From contig NC_091966.1 of assembly GCF_036711975.1 (NCBI RefSeq), forward strand, positions 31,317,501 to 31,381,500: DNA of 64,000 nucleotides, given 5' to 3'. The translations under genes and the position numbers were made by a program. The notes under the pieces were generated by a model, which saw only the letters and a program-made list of their open reading frames with translations, had not been told where the DNA came from and made no database searches. Source of the stretch: Onthophagus taurus (taxonomy: Eukaryota > Arthropoda > Insecta > Coleoptera > Scarabaeidae). Below, piece after piece: positions 36,501-47,921 of this stretch (within the stretch, counting starts at the first letter, position 1; every line of letters starts with the position of its first letter).

Positions 36501-39354
36501 CATACATGAATATACATAAATACATGCGTCAAAAGAAAATAAGTAAAAAACAACCTCGAGTACATATATATATTTTGTAGGAGACTGATTACCTAACAGC
36601 AATATTAATGAGAAATGAATGTTAAAATTAATTGAAAATCATTAATAGCTGTAGAAGCCTTTAGCAATCAATTCTTTTTTTATAACAGATTTAAAACACT
36701 TGATTTCCAAGTTCTGAACGTGAGGAGGCAATGCGTTAAAAAATCACGGCTGTCTCCATTTTTGGTATTATATTGGTGACTATCGTTGTTTTTTTGATAG
36801 TCATTCAAATTTGCTTTCACATGCATCAAACATGCGAGAATATAAATACACGAAAAGGTCATAATACCGAGCAGGATGAATTTCGTCCTACAGCACTCCG
36901 TGAATCCCGCACGACCCATTACTCGCACATATTTTGTTTGAGCGCGGAATATAATAATATGATGTGCATGCATAGAATGTCCCCAACACAACACACCTTA
37001 AGACAAGACATGTGACAATAAAAGTTTTCGTAACACGCCATAATTAAAACCTCAGGTGGTACCACGCCTACCAAATTTCGCAGAACATATATGCTTCTGT
37101 ACAATTTTTTCCAAATCCACTGTGTGATCTTCCCATGTTAATTTAGAATTTATTGTAGTTCCCAGATATTTTATGAAAGTCACGATATGGTTGGGCTGTT
37201 CTCGATTAAGAAAAAAGTGTATGATCTACGTCTACGACTGATTAACACTAAGAGAATTCGCTGCAAACCGGCTAAAAACAAGTGTCGGATTGTCTTTTAA
37301 GATCATTGAGTAGATTGTGCATGTTAATGGTTTATTTCTCAAATTTCTTATATCCCTATTGAACCATTCCCTATTACATACGTAAGAAGCTGAAAACCTA
37401 AAAATTAACGATTTTGATGACTAAAATCTGTTATAATTCTTAAACATAAAATCATGGGGCAAAATTTTATTACTAAATTTTGTTCATTATGAATCCTAGA
37501 AGATATGTTTCCTAATCCATTTCCTTCCAACTTTATTAGTTTTGTCTATTATATACCTAAAATGTTGGAAACCTAAAAATTGTCATTTTTTAATACTAAA
37601 ATCTGTTATGACTCTAAAACTAATAAAGATGGGGTAGAACTTTACTAATAAATTTTGTTCATCATCAACCCTGGAAAATATGTTTCTTAATCGATTTCAT
37701 TGCAACTCTATTAGTTTTTCTATTACATGCCTAAGACGATGGAAACTTAAAAATGAAGGTTTTTGGTGATTCAAATCTGTCATAAGTCCTAAAGAGAAAA
37801 TGATAGGGCAAAAATTGAATTTTGTTCATTATAAATCCTAAAAAAATATGTTTCTTAATCGATTTTATTCTAACTCTATTAGTTTCTCTATTACATATAC
37901 GTAAAAGCCGAGAACCTAAAAATTAACGATTTTGATGACTAAAATCTGTCATAATTCTTAAACTTAAAATCATCGGGCAAAATTTTATTAATAAATTTTG
38001 TTCATTATGAACCCTAGAAGATAAGTTTCCTAATCCATTTCATTCCAACTTTATTAGTTTCTCTATTATATACCTAACATGTTGGAAACCTACAAACTGT
38101 CATTTTTTAATACTAAAATCTGTTATGACTCTAAAACTAATAAAGATGGGGCAGAACTTTACTAATAAATTATGTTCATCATCAACCCTGGAAGATATGT
38201 TTCTTAATCGATTTCATTGCAACTCTATTCGTTTTTCTATTACATGCCTAAGACGATGAAATCTTAAAAATTAAGGTTTTGGTGATTCAAATCTGTCATA
38301 ACTCCTAAAGAGAAAATGATAGGGCAAAATTTTATGGGTAAATTTTGTTCATTATAAATCCTAAAAGATATGTTTCTTAATCGATTTTATTCTAACTCTA
38401 TTAGTTTCTCTATTACATATACGTAAAAGCGGAGAACCCAAAAATTAACGATTTTGATGACTAAAATCTGTCATAATTCTTAAACTTAAAATCATGGGGA
38501 AAGATTTTATTAATAAATTTTGTTCATTATGAATCCTAGAAGATCATTCCAACTTAGAATTGTTCAGAAGATATAAATAAGTTACTAATCACAACAATAT
38601 GTTGCGGTTTGCTTACAGAATTTTTCATTCATGCATTGATTATTATTAACAAAAGAAAAATCAATGCTTTGAACAGAATTATAAAACTGATACAATCCTT
38701 GTGTCTATGTTTATCTAGTTTTTGGTATGACAATTTCACTCTGAATTTTAGAGTAGAATGAAATTACCAGATGATCTGACATGCAAGGCTAAATTACAGA
38801 AAGAGAACAATCAGTAAAGTTCATAAATATATTGTCTATTGTGGGTGGCCTCAAAGTTTACTCATTTGAGTCCATAAGATTCACAAAGGCTGCATAACCA
38901 AATGGAATCCTTAATAAATTAAACAAAAAAATGAATTGAAAGAAATTTACCCCGCAAAACTAATCCATCGGTTGGTATTTTTCTAACAGTATCATCAGGA
39001 ACACACTCCAAGTTAATACAACCATTCTGATTGTATTCGAAACCTCCTAATGACTCAAAAGTGCTTGCTCCTCGTTTACCAAGATCATTGACAAAAAACT
39101 CTATGCGAAATTGACTCGGATTTGTAGCTCCTAATCGTACACCACCAGGAAAGTCAGCTTGTACTCGAGCACCCAAAGGTATAATTCGTACTTCCGTAAC
39201 ATAAACAGGTTTTGGAAATTGAACCAAATCCAAATTCAATTCCTAAACAAAATAATATTACTAATTAATTAATTTTCGACTCTTTCTTTGTAGTTACCTC
39301 GCTGTTATCGTGAGCGAAAGTATCAAAGAATAATAATTCAATTGATTCCGTCAT
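21513..39354 (-). CDS. vir: Virilizer (VIRMA), m6A methyltransferase complex scaffold
   Basis: Exons in coding order: 39354-39298, 39242-38951, 36384-35580, 30574-26605, 21997-21832, 21778-21513. All junctions are GT-AG and phases close to 1851 residues; fly and human proteins are about 1800-1850. The N-terminus (MTESIELLFFDTFAH, then 'GLVLRG' joined to 'WYTTITLAVYG') is the VIR_N domain. Residues ~230-380 are a long RD/RE dipeptide tract. Residues ~385-1708 are one exon of alpha-helical repeats. The tail keeps the family's 'SRPPNTSRPPSLHVDDFVA' and ends in Arg/Gly. In the nucleus Vir binds WTAP/Fl(2)d and Hakai and guides METTL3/14; in flies it is needed for sex-lethal splicing and dosage compensation. 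Its 5' end faces SDR39U1 439 bp away. Introns reach 5 kb and hold the mobile DNA listed separately. Confidence 0.96.
22005..23690. other. vir intron: unclassified decayed DNA
   Basis: A basic 80-codon plus frame (22234-22476, Cys/Lys/Arg-rich) may be a transposon relic, but I cannot name it. No conserved motif is visible in the remaining ~1.2 kb. Confidence 0.3.
23690..24720 (-). pseudogene. Non-LTR retrotransposon remnant in vir intron
   Basis: Minus-strand pieces include 'MKMIKEKTKVLLISKD' (the helix after the YADD box) at about 24300-24360, and a C-terminal 'RGRPNMFWDNI' type block near 23780-23830, typical of the tail of RTE/L1-like insect elements. Stops and shifts are numerous. The catalytic YADD is not intact. 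Confidence 0.55.
25140..26250 (-). pseudogene. Non-LTR reverse transcriptase remnant in vir intron
   Basis: 25882-25562 reads 'LADSAHDLQNLLNRI', 'RRGLKINISKTKLMVV' and 'VKQFRDLGCMVN', directly after a YAD-D box encoded at about 25880-25895. The tail 'EAFEMWILRQMLKVSWVDHL' continues to about 25430. 25960-26250 holds the preceding palm region with shifts. The 3' part matches 14560-14790. It runs in the same orientation as vir, so it would be transcribed in sense within the intron. Confidence 0.8.
30735..30962. mobile_element. Foldback MITE in vir intron with a perfect-looking inner hairpin
   Basis: TTATGTCTCTAATTTTTTT...GAATTATAAATTAAAAAG at the left is mirrored at 30908-30962. Inside, 30789-30862 forms a second inverted repeat: GTGTGTATTCCAGACTGGAC with GCGCC pairs to GGCGC with a GACAGG..ACACACAC arm, across a 16-nt loop. 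The whole 228 bp can fold into one long stem apart from ~45 bp. Confidence 0.7.
31267..33520 (+). mobile_element. Decayed Ty3/gypsy LTR retrotransposon, internally deleted
   Basis: A probable LTR or leader begins at about TGTTAGCGATCGCC (31267). 31700-32240 reads as gag, with an acidic N-terminus and an 'IRSFDWKGDCAIDWIEEF' capsid-type block. A zinc-knuckle-like 'CYNCGEKS' lies near 32466. 32880-33290 holds the reverse transcriptase thumb and start of RNase H ('FLGLCKFFRKFV', 'AIHTDACKDGL'). Protease and the catalytic RT core are absent, stops are frequent, and no matching right LTR is seen. It lies antisense to vir within its intron. Confidence 0.75.
33530..34870. other. vir intron: AT-rich, with one Tigger-like hairpin
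   Basis: The one notable item is 33974-34008: GCTTAATTGGGACA and TGTCCCAACTAAGC pair across a 7-nt loop, preceded by two related 'gcttaattgggtca'-type phrases. Such phrases are common near the ends of Tigger/jerky-like transposons. I see nothing else. Confidence 0.4.
34880..35100 (+). pseudogene. piggyBac-like transposase C-terminal Cys-rich tail
   Basis: A plus frame ending at TAA 35098-35100 reads 'DCKTKAQCEKCNKFICREH' followed by 'CLKCH'. This matches the C-terminal zinc-binding domain of piggyBac transposases (C-x2-C with C-x-x-H and C-x2-C). The catalytic DDD domain is not visible upstream. Confidence 0.5.
36600..37260 (-). pseudogene. CR1/L2-like retrotransposon C-terminal remnant in vir intron
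   Basis: The minus strand shows 'YLGTTINSKLTWEDHT' near 37150-37100, then 'CRTKFILLGIMTFSCIYILA' and 'HQYNTKNG' (36900-36730), which is the standard order after the reverse transcriptase in CR1/L2-type insect elements. Frameshifts separate the parts. Confidence 0.65.
37397..38560. repeat. Higher-order satellite: three ~174-bp monomers per ~517-bp unit
   Basis: Monomers starting '(c/t)ctaaaaat' occur at 37397 (A), 37572 (B), 37746 (C), 37915 (A'), 38089 (B'), 38263 (C') and 38437 (A''). A/A', B/B' and C/C' are much closer to each other than A, B and C are among themselves, so the real unit is the trimer with a period of 517-518. All share 'aaatctgt.ata' and 'aattttgttcat.at'. It lies in a vir intron. 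Confidence 0.85.
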
Positions 39355-39792
39355 CTTTCTTTCGAAATCCTATTGAAATAATCAAAAATTTTTCGATTTC
39401 ATCTCAAAGACCGTTCATAACCTCAAATTAGTGTTTCTTATAAACAAAACAAAGTAGAGGTCGCTACATGATTAAGGGATTATTTTGTTTATAGTTGGTA
39501 ACAATGATTTTACCTTCCTCAATAAAAAAACGTTTTAATGCAATTGCAACTGATTTTAAATAGATAAGATAAAAATAAAATGTTATTATAAATAAATGCG
39601 TTCATTTCATATGAACCGTTGCACTTTGAAACATTACCGTTATTGTTGTATTACGTAATGACAGTTATGAACTGTCAAACGTCTAATTTTAAACCTAATA
39701 GTTGGCACTCCATCAAAATAGCACCGAAATGAAGATGTAATGTTGAATTTTATTTACAAAATTCAAATTTGCCAGATTATTTTTTGACAAAT
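39355..39792. promoter_or_regulatory. Bidirectional promoter region vir / SDR39U1
   Basis: 438 bp separate the two start codons. It holds CATAACCT (39416-39423), the palindrome ATTACGTAAT (39651-39660, C/EBP or bZIP type), and TGACAG/ACTGTCA motifs near 39660-39680. No TATA box is evident. Confidence 0.5.
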
Positions 39793-40965
39793 ATGTCGAA
39801 AACGTTGGGCCGTGTATTAGTTGGTGAGTTTCCTATTTAAAACGTTAATCAAAAACACTCCCGTTACACTTTTTCATTAATAAATGTTGATAACATATTG
39901 CTAAAATATTCAAAATCACTTTTTTATAACATATTTGAATCATTTCTTTCACTTTATTGTTTACATGTGTTTATTATTTTGTTTTTTATTTATATTTTAT
40001 GTATATTTATTTATTAATTTTATTATTTAGGCGGTGGAACAGGTTTTATTGGAACAAACCTCTGCAAATCCTTAAAAACGCATGGATACGATGTAACAAT
40101 AATCTCAAGAATGCCAGGTCCGATGAGATTAACCTGGCATGATATAAAGAAGGATGGCATCCCAAATAATACAACTGCAGTTATTAATTTAGCAGGACAA
40201 AACGTCTTAGATATGAGCCGTCGTTGGACAGAAGGTTTCAAACAAAACGTCTTCAATTCACGAGTAGAGACCACATCAGTGTTATCGAGAGCTATAGCTG
40301 AATCAAAAGTTAAACCTGGTTCGTTTGTTACAATTTCTGGTGTTGGGATATATAAGCCAGATAATAATGAGGTTTATACCGAAGAATCAAAAACATACGA
40401 ATTTGATTTCTTTTCAAAATTATGTATTGAATGGGAAAAAGCAGCTAAATTATCTGGTGAAGAAACACGGCTGGTTACTATAAGAAGTGGTGTTGTTCTT
40501 GGGCGAGATGGTGGGATGATTAAACAGTTATATATGCCGTTTTTCTTGGGTTTGGGGGGCCCTGTTATGCCAGGCAATCAATATTTACCGTGGATTCATA
40601 TTCAAGATTTATGTAGGTTGATTATTTTTGCTGTACAATGTGCTAGTGTAACTGGGGTTCTTAATGGAGTTGCGCCCGAACAAGTTACTAACAAACAATT
40701 TACAGATGTAAGATTAGTTTATTTTTAATTTGTTTTTTATTCTTTTAATTTATTATTTTTGTTTTAGGCTTTTGCTAAAGCAATGTCTAGACCAGCGTTC
40801 TTCCCTGTACCTACATTTATGTTGAACACTATTCTCAGCGCGGAAAGAGCTAAAATGTTAACTACTGGTCAAAAAGTTAAACCCCAACGTACAGAATCGT
40901 TGGGTTTTAAATTTTTGTACCCGAAAATAGACGCTGCGTGCGAAGCTCTTACCAAACGTACGTGA
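39793..40965 (+). CDS. SDR39U1: SDR39U1, atypical short-chain dehydrogenase/epimerase-like protein
   Basis: Exons 39793-39823, 40031-40707 and 40768-40965 give 301 residues, the usual family size. The Rossmann glycine motif GGGTGFIG spans the first intron (G-G junction at the start of exon 2). 'NLAGQN' and 'SGVGIY' fit the atypical SDR NAD(P)-binding core. The C-terminal DUF1731-type block ends 'GFKFLYPKIDAACEAL'. Bacterial YfcH is the homologue; substrate and pathway are unknown. It shares its promoter region with vir on the opposite strand. Confidence 0.93.
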
Positions 40966-41940
40966 AATCTGTGATCAATATTTTTTTTGTTAATTTATTT
41001 GTTATGTTAATTGTTGAAAATTTCGTTTGAATAAATTAAGTGACAGTTATACTTTAAATTTTGATTTTTAAGTATTGGAGATTTTTTTGTTTTGTGTCAT
41101 TCATGATAGCAAGGGAGGCTGATCTGCTGACTTTCAGGGTGTGCTGTAGTTAGGTGAGCCCAAACAACATAATTATTTTGTAAATGCATAATTGACTTAA
41201 TTTATATTTGTATTTTTAGCTTTTAGTCATCATTTATTATTGACAGCGCTGATCGTATAACTCTCCAAGTTCTATTTATGATGTACCTCCAGAAAATGAT
41301 GTTAATCCACCTTCCACTATTATGTATGATTACCATAAAAGTATCAGGAAACTAATGAAGTAATTTGAATCATATCATAAACATAAATACCATAGGGTTG
41401 TTGTTCCTAGGCCTAAATATGCTAAAAAAATTCGAATAATATATTGCTGCAAAATATAAATTCTGAAATTTATACATATATTTTTAACTACTCTTATGCT
41501 ATTTAGCCATATTGTTAGTATCACTTCATACTTTAGAGTAAAATCCGACTGAAACCGATATTTATCACCAAAACCGAAATTCGGCTTTTGTCTCAGTTTC
41601 GGCCAAAACGGTAACCGAAATATTGTTCACTAGCTATACTCGTCGGTGATGCTGAGGGGTATTTTAGAACGGCCTTTTGTAGTGAAGGGTAGAGGCTTGA
41701 CTTCTAATACTCATATATGCGTGACTTAAGAGATGAGGCTCTGTCAAAATTTAAAGAAACAAAAAGTCAGCCTGACTAGGACTATTATAAAGAATTAAGA
41801 AATCTTGTGAATACTGCTATTAAGTTGAAAAAGTGCAACAACGCTTAAAAATCGGCGACGAACTAAATAATTTCTTTTTGGAAGCTCTAGCATTGGCCAC
41901 TGTAGCGTTGACAATTTCATTAATAACTTTGGATTTGAAA
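40966..41940. other. Spacer with repeat debris
   Basis: No gene is seen. A CCGAAA-rich patch (41553-41630) contains short inverted phrases such as 'accgaaattcggc' and 'gccaaaacggtaaccgaaat', probably a MITE end. Broken retroelement-like text precedes the fragment at 41.95 kb. Confidence 0.35.
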
Positions 41941-42860
41941 ATCTGTACAAGAAAGTCAAGGGACAAATGATAGGAGAAACATCAAAAACTTTTGAAATAA
42001 GCAAGGGAATAAAACAAGGCGATAGCCTAAGTCCCTTATTATTTATAATATTAATGGACAGAGTGATAAAAAATACAAGAACAAATAAATATCAAACAAT
42101 AATAGGTTATAAAAGTTTGCAACCAGTAAAAATACATAATAGACTATATGCTGACGACATAGTGTTGATAGCAGAGAACCATAAAAAGGCAAGGAATTTA
42201 TTTGAAGTATGGACCGATGAAATTGAAAAGATGAGCCTAGAAGTGAAAGAGCCGAAATAAGAAATAACCCAAAAGAAATACTTATTAAGGAACAAAAGAT
42301 AGAAGAAGTATCATATGAGTACTTAGGCAGTATAATATCACAAGATGGAAGGATAAATTTAACATAAATGCAAGAATAAGGAAAACAAACAACGTATATC
42401 ATACTCCAAACAGAACAATTTTTGAGAAGAAGGAGAGATAAAATTGAAAGTGTACAAATCATTAGCAGTTCCAATATTAATATATGCCAGTAAATCATGA
42501 AAATAGTGGGGAGGACGAAGTGGGGTAGGATAAGAAATGAGGAAATAAGAGTGGGAGTAGATCAAGAGGAGATAATCAGCAAAATAGAGAGGAAGCAACT
42601 AAATTGGTACACACACACATAATTAGAATGGAACATAACACAATAATAAAAAAGGTATTTGAAACAAAGAATAAGAAAAAGAGGGGAAGACCTAGGAAGA
42701 AGTGGGCGTAAAGAATAGTACAAGTTGGGAGGAAGAGAGGGAAGACTCTAACATATATAAAGGAATTAGCCAGGAAGCAGAAGGAATGGAAGAGGTGGAT
42801 TCGGAAAAGAGGAGGAATAGGAAAAACATTTAACCAACGCCATCAGGGATAACGATCATT
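41800..42860 (+). pseudogene. Non-LTR reverse transcriptase fragment (RTE/L1-like)
   Basis: 41967-42260 has 'GIKQGDSLSPLLFIILMD' and 'RLYADDIVLIAEN', the adjoining palm motifs. Downstream (42280-42850), broken frames have 'YEYLGSIISQDG' and 'RKRGEDLGR'-type tail features. The N-terminal half is missing or unrecognisable. Confidence 0.75.
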
Positions 42861-42949
42861 GGAAGAACAAGAAGACTTTGGTAAGGGGTAAAATTTGGGC
42901 CTAGTGTTTTCTCATTTAAGTTGGTGTCCAAGAGTAATATTTTATCTGA

Positions 42950-43740
42950 ATAACAAGAAATGGCTTATCCTGTAATCTTACCTCATATAACAAATATTAT
43001 TGATACTTGTCTATTAGAAGGTGTTTTCCCTTCAAAAGTTTTGGAAAAAATAGAAGGCTGAGCGCATTGTTCCAGTGAATCAGTCTGATTTCAGGGAAGG
43101 ACATAGCTGTGAAACTGCCCTGAACAATATAGTGGATGATATTGTTACTGCAACTAACTCCAATAGATTGTCTCTTCTGGGGATTGGATTTCTCCAGAGC
43201 ATTTGATACTCTTAACCAAGACTTTTATTAATATCAATTCTTGACCATATCGGGCTTGATTCTGTTTCATTAGCTCTTTTCAAAAATTACCATAAAGGTA
43301 AGATTCAAACAGTCAGTATTGATCAAGTGAAGTCGAGTGCTTTTGAGATAAGGGCTAACTTTCCGCAGGGATCGATTCTTGGCCCTACATTATCTAAAAT
43401 TTACACGATAAATTTCAATAGCGTCCACTATTATGCTGATGATACTCAGATTTATTTGTCCTTTTTTGAAGGCCACTTTGATGAAGGCTTCTTACTGAAG
43501 TAGAAATTCAGAACGGACGTACAGGATGTTAATATTCGCTTTAGGGGTAGACTAAAACCTCCTTCCCACCGGACAGAATTTTTAAAACGGTGTTTTTTTT
43601 ATCAGATATTCGCCATATACAATAATTTACCTCGGCACCTGGTTGGACTACCCCTGAACCGATTTAAAAGAGCATTGAAGTGATGGGTGGGTGACGGAGA
43701 GCTTCTGTGTGTAGCTAGCTGTCTATGTGTACCTGTAACT
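42950..43740 (+). pseudogene. CR1/L2-like reverse transcriptase remnant
   Basis: In shifting frames: 'QSDFREGHSCETALNNIVDD', then 'FPQGSILGPTLS', 'YYADDTQIYLSF' and a tail 'LVGLPLNRFKRALK'. The order is correct and the catalytic YADD is kept, but stops and shifts make it inactive. Confidence 0.75.
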
Positions 43741-44509
43741 TTTATCTCTAATTCTTCTATGAGTTTTCATTATTTCCTTGCAATGAGTATTAGTATTCTT
43801 GTTTTGTTTGTTTTTTTTTCTTTACAGTATTGCTTTCTGTTAGGTTTAGTGGAAGATCAGGGTTGACCTGAACTCCTCCTATAGTTCGGACGTTTTTCCT
43901 AATAACTAATTAAATTTCTTTTATAATATTTTGTTTTATTTTTGAAAATCATTCTTGTATTGAATGTAGCATTATTTAATTATATTAGTTTTGTAGTTAT
44001 AAAATTGCCCGAATAAAGTGATTTAGAGTTCTTTGCAAGCATGATTCATTTATATATTTAAGAATTTGATCTAATGTCCATTCATATTTGTGAATTGTCC
44101 AAATTGTGGAAATCCCGTAATCCTTCCTCAAGATTCCTCTAGTCAGTCGAACCTGAGGTGATGAGCTATTTACGTATTTTCTATATTTTGGTCTCAATTT
44201 AATAAATTCATTATTTCCTTTGTAGCGATGTAATCGGGAGTAAGCTATGTTGTTTTAAGTCTAGGATCAAGTAAAGTTGATGTAATAAATGTAGATGGCC
44301 TTTTACATATGCAAATCATTTATTTAAACACATATGGAATTACTTCGTCATGTTTTTCACGTCTTCCTTGTCCGCATTATCCTGATTTTGTAATTTAGAA
44401 TCTTCGGTTGGACTCTACCTTAGAGATTTTTTTTACTATTTCTTCGAGAACAGAATTTCATCCACTGCGTTGTCTAGGAGATTCACAAATGCTCATAATA
44501 TCTTACTTT

Positions 44510-44670
44510 CACCTGATAATATATGTAGAACGCTTCGAAAACCAAATATAAGGTCTCACATATCTCCAACAGGTACTCTGTTGAAAAGAACTCATCGAAA
44601 ACATGAGGTGGGTGATGGATAATTGAATGTTCTGTTCACAGATGAGTCTTGTTTGAACCTGGTAAGAATA
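44510..44670 (+). pseudogene. Tc1-like transposase scrap
   Basis: A short frame with 'VLFTDESCLNL', the first catalytic Asp block of Tc1 transposases, is preceded by text like the upstream 'R-T-L-R' helix region. No other catalytic block is seen. Confidence 0.4.
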
Positions 44671-44919
44671 TTTCCAATGCTGCTTAGTTCCTAGGGTACA
44701 ATTTGGAATATTTTAGAAGTATTTACGGGCTTGGTTACGTTTAGGAAAGTTTGTCTCAACGCTGGTATATAAGGGATTGTTGGGAAATGCATGTTCTTCT
44801 GATGCCAAATAATGCCCAACTCCAAGTTGCTTGCAAATTTATTTAGGCGCTTTAGGGAATATTATGGTAATCTCCATGCAGTAGTTGAGCTAGTGGCTCA
44901 AAATTATTGGGTTTGAGAA

Positions 44920-45580
44920 GAACTTTTGTTTCTTCTCCTTCTTCGGCTGTACAGCGCTGCTCTCCTCCAACCGCGAAAGCCCAGAAGATCCCGTACGTCA
45001 TCACTCAGTGCGTCTGTCCAGCGATTCCTTGGCTTCCTACAGGTCTGCTTCCCTGCATTCGTGGATTCGAAGTCTCCCTGTCTTTATTCTCACTACATAT
45101 ACGGCACATTTCAGCCTTTGTATTTTATTAACTATTTCACTGTTGTATCTCATCTTCCACACGCTCTGGCCCCGTACTGATCCCAGGATTCTACGCAAAA
45201 CCTTTCTTTCGACGATGTCAAGTTTATCACCAATTTCTTCGACAGAACCCATATATCACGATTTGAGTGTAATGCTTGTTTTATATATTTTTATCTTAAT
45301 ACATGGGCTAGTATGAAGTATGCTGCATTTGCTTATGGTATTCTTTTTGTGCCATACCTTCACAACGCGACCCCCCAAATAAGAGAACTGTTTAACCTTT
45401 TCGATGCCATCCTCCATGATGATATTCTGTGTTTGTGTGGGCCTCAGTGTTTTGGGTTTTCCTGTATTTATCTCCAATCCCGTCCCTTTTACATGTCTCT
45501 TCAGTTGGGAGTATGCATCTCAAACTTTTCTCTTCTGCTCCTGATTTTGTATAATCCATTCACATCATTATCAACATCAA
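44920..45580 (-). pseudogene. Non-LTR retrotransposon C-terminal remnant
   Basis: The minus strand has 'LDIVERKVLRRILG' and 'LKCAVYVVRIKTGRL', the familiar region after the thumb of insect non-LTR elements. It is preceded by 'KVKQFSYLGGRV' at about 45400. It is truncated on both sides. Confidence 0.65.
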
Positions 45581-45929
45581 GATGAGCAACAAAGGCAAAA
45601 ATCGCAAAACCAATTTCTCATATTTAGGAAACAACTTGGCGTTAAGATTGCATTCTCTGAATTGGTCGAAAATACTGAACACACTGTGACATTGAGTTGT
45701 TATCCAAATAAACAAAATCGATTTGTTTTTACCCTTATGATATTCGATTTGAGCCTCCATTAAAACATTTTTTTCACCTCAATTGCAGAGTTCTTCCATG
45801 CCACATAATCTAATCTACATCAGCTCTTTTTTTGTATCTACAAACAAACTATAGCAAGTGAAATTTATTAACTTACATATATGTAATAATAAAAATAACT
45901 TTTGTTTTTTTAAAATATACATTTAATGT

Positions 45930-47609
45930 TTACATTCGAAATATAAAAATTGTATTATTAGTTAACAAAAAAAGATTACAATTTGAAGCAAAAACACCAA
46001 TTATTTCATCAAAAATATTAATAACTTGCTGTTGAGCAATAAACCCAACTTGCCTTCCTGTCATTCTATTTCTTAAGCTACCACTTTCAACGCTTTTTTT
46101 CTGCCTATAAATAAAAACATGTCTGTTTGATTCGCAAATAACAGAATAACTTAAATCAGGGGCGCACGCTGTAAATTTCTTTTGCTGTTTTGATGCTTCA
46201 ACATAGCCAAACGCATTTAAAGTTCCAAAATGTTTTAAAGAAAATTCATCATTTTCTAAAATTGGTTGCCACAAATAAGTGTCAACATCATGTCTTAGTC
46301 CGATTCCATTTACATCATTTCCTTTTACGATAAGCACCATTTTATGACTATCCATGTTGTAACGATGTGTTACTAAATGTGAAGTAAAACATAATCTTTC
46401 AAAAACGCAATAAGTATCTCCTTCAAAATCGCATTCTTCAACATGTTCACTGCTAAATGTATTTCCAACAGGCACATTTTCTTCTTTATCACTACATAAA
46501 TGTGAAAGTTTTTCATGAACTTCTGCTGCTAAAGCTGGATCTGTGAGATATTCACCACTTTCATCACCAGGAATTAATTCTTGCCATACCTGGTTATTAA
46601 TTGCTTTTACTAGGGTTATTTCTATTAAATCACCTGAAAGCACCCAATTTGTTGAACTTGGATTTATGTTATCAAATAATGTTCCTTGTAAAAATGTGTT
46701 TCCTTTAAAACTGCAATCGATTGTGTTTGTTGTTGAGTTAATGACAACATCAGATGATTCAAATGTACCAAAAGTTTTAAATTGAATTTTTATATTTTCC
46801 GTCGTTTGTAACCATAAATATGATTTTTTATTTGAATCTTTTGAATCAATTTTTATTGGATTATCAGAATCCAACGTAAATTTAAAACTTTTTTCACCAG
46901 CAATGTAAATCCCTTTACATAATGAATCAATTTCAGCGTAATGAAGACTACCACCACCTCGTAATTCCTTAATACCAGTTTGTCCCCAAACATCCCCATC
47001 TTTAGATAGAGTAATCAAATTTAAAACATTCAAAAATCGATCTTTATTATCGCCAGTACTTATGCTGTACAGCAAACAATATAATTTATTCTCATTCATT
47101 TTTACATCTTGTACAATGAACTTTTTATCCTCAATTAAAACTTCCTCAGAAAAAACAACATCCCATTTTTCAATATCCCCATTTATTTCAACAATGTAAA
47201 TCAATCCCATTCCATCAGAAACAACCGCAAATTTGTCATTAACAAATTTAAAGCTAACATTGTAGTCTCCATTTTCTGATGGTCTTTCTTTTGGGATTTG
47301 AAACACATTGATTAACTCGATTTCATTACTTGCAGAAGGATCATAAACCACTTTCTGAATTTTAAAATCATTGTCCACAAAATATACGAAATCATAATCA
47401 TTTATCGTACGTCCTATCAAATGGTTGTGTGTACTAAAGAGTTTTGCGTGAAGATACCCATATTGTAACGAATTTGGGATTGCTCTATGAACTTTTGCTT
47501 CCAATTCATGCTTAGATGTAATTATTTCTTGGAGGGATAATTTATAACCATCAAATTCTGGATTTATAAACTGCCTGTTTGGTTTGAAATCTAATATTTT
47601 AGGCCCCAT
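45930..47609 (-). CDS. NUDCD1: NUDCD1 (NudC domain-containing protein 1)
   Basis: A single-exon gene of 559 residues; human NUDCD1 is 583. The N-terminus 'LDFKPNRQFINPEFDGYKLS' is family-typical. A CS/p23-like fold lies around residues 260-360 ('YLWLQTTENIKIQF', 'DLIEITLVKA'), embedded in a beta-propeller-like chain. CS domains act with Hsp90 as co-chaperones; NUDCD1 is reported to stabilise propeller proteins, including a COPI/DHX15-linked set. Lack of introns is unusual beside its neighbours and could reflect ancient intron loss or retroposition, but the frame is intact. It is head-to-head with NELF-E. Confidence 0.93.
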   Translation of the reverse strand: MGPKILDFKPNRQFINPEFDGYKLSLQEIITSKHELEAKVHRAIPNSLQYGYLHAKLFSTHNHLIGRTINDYDFVYFVDNDFKIQKVVYDPSASNEIELINVFQIPKERPSENGDYNVSFKFVNDKFAVVSDGMGLIYIVEINGDIEKWDVVFSEEVLIEDKKFIVQDVKMNENKLYCLLYSISTGDNKDRFLNVLNLITLSKDGDVWGQTGIKELRGGGSLHYAEIDSLCKGIYIAGEKSFKFTLDSDNPIKIDSKDSNKKSYLWLQTTENIKIQFKTFGTFESSDVVINSTTNTIDCSFKGNTFLQGTLFDNINPSSTNWVLSGDLIEITLVKAINNQVWQELIPGDESGEYLTDPALAAEVHEKLSHLCSDKEENVPVGNTFSSEHVEECDFEGDTYCVFERLCFTSHLVTHRYNMDSHKMVLIVKGNDVNGIGLRHDVDTYLWQPILENDEFSLKHFGTLNAFGYVEASKQQKKFTACAPDLSYSVICESNRHVFIYRQKKSVESGSLRNRMTGRQVGFIAQQQVINIFDEIIGVFASNCNLFLLTNNTIFIFRM

Positions 47610-47921
47610 TACAAAAGATTTAAAAAAGAAAACAATATTTATAGGTTATGTAGGGTTATGTTTACTTTGACATTTCAAATAAAATGTTTGTAATGGTAGA
47701 ATATTAAAAAAAATAATAATTTGAGAAGATATTCCAATAAATAAGTATGATTTGGTAATATTAATTTGATTATTAATTTCATTTTAATTATAAATAAATA
47801 TAAATAAAGAATTTCAAAAAATTGTGTTACAGATAGCATCTTTATCGACATTTTAAGGTTATGTTTATAGCAAATAAAAGTAAATTTAATAAGATTTGAA
47901 GTATTTTTAAATAATTTAATC
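47610..47921. promoter_or_regulatory. Bidirectional promoter region NUDCD1 / NELF-E
   Basis: 312 bp. AGGTTATG occurs at 47643-47650 and 47856-47863, and GGGTTATG at 47653-47660. No TATA box is clear. Confidence 0.5.
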
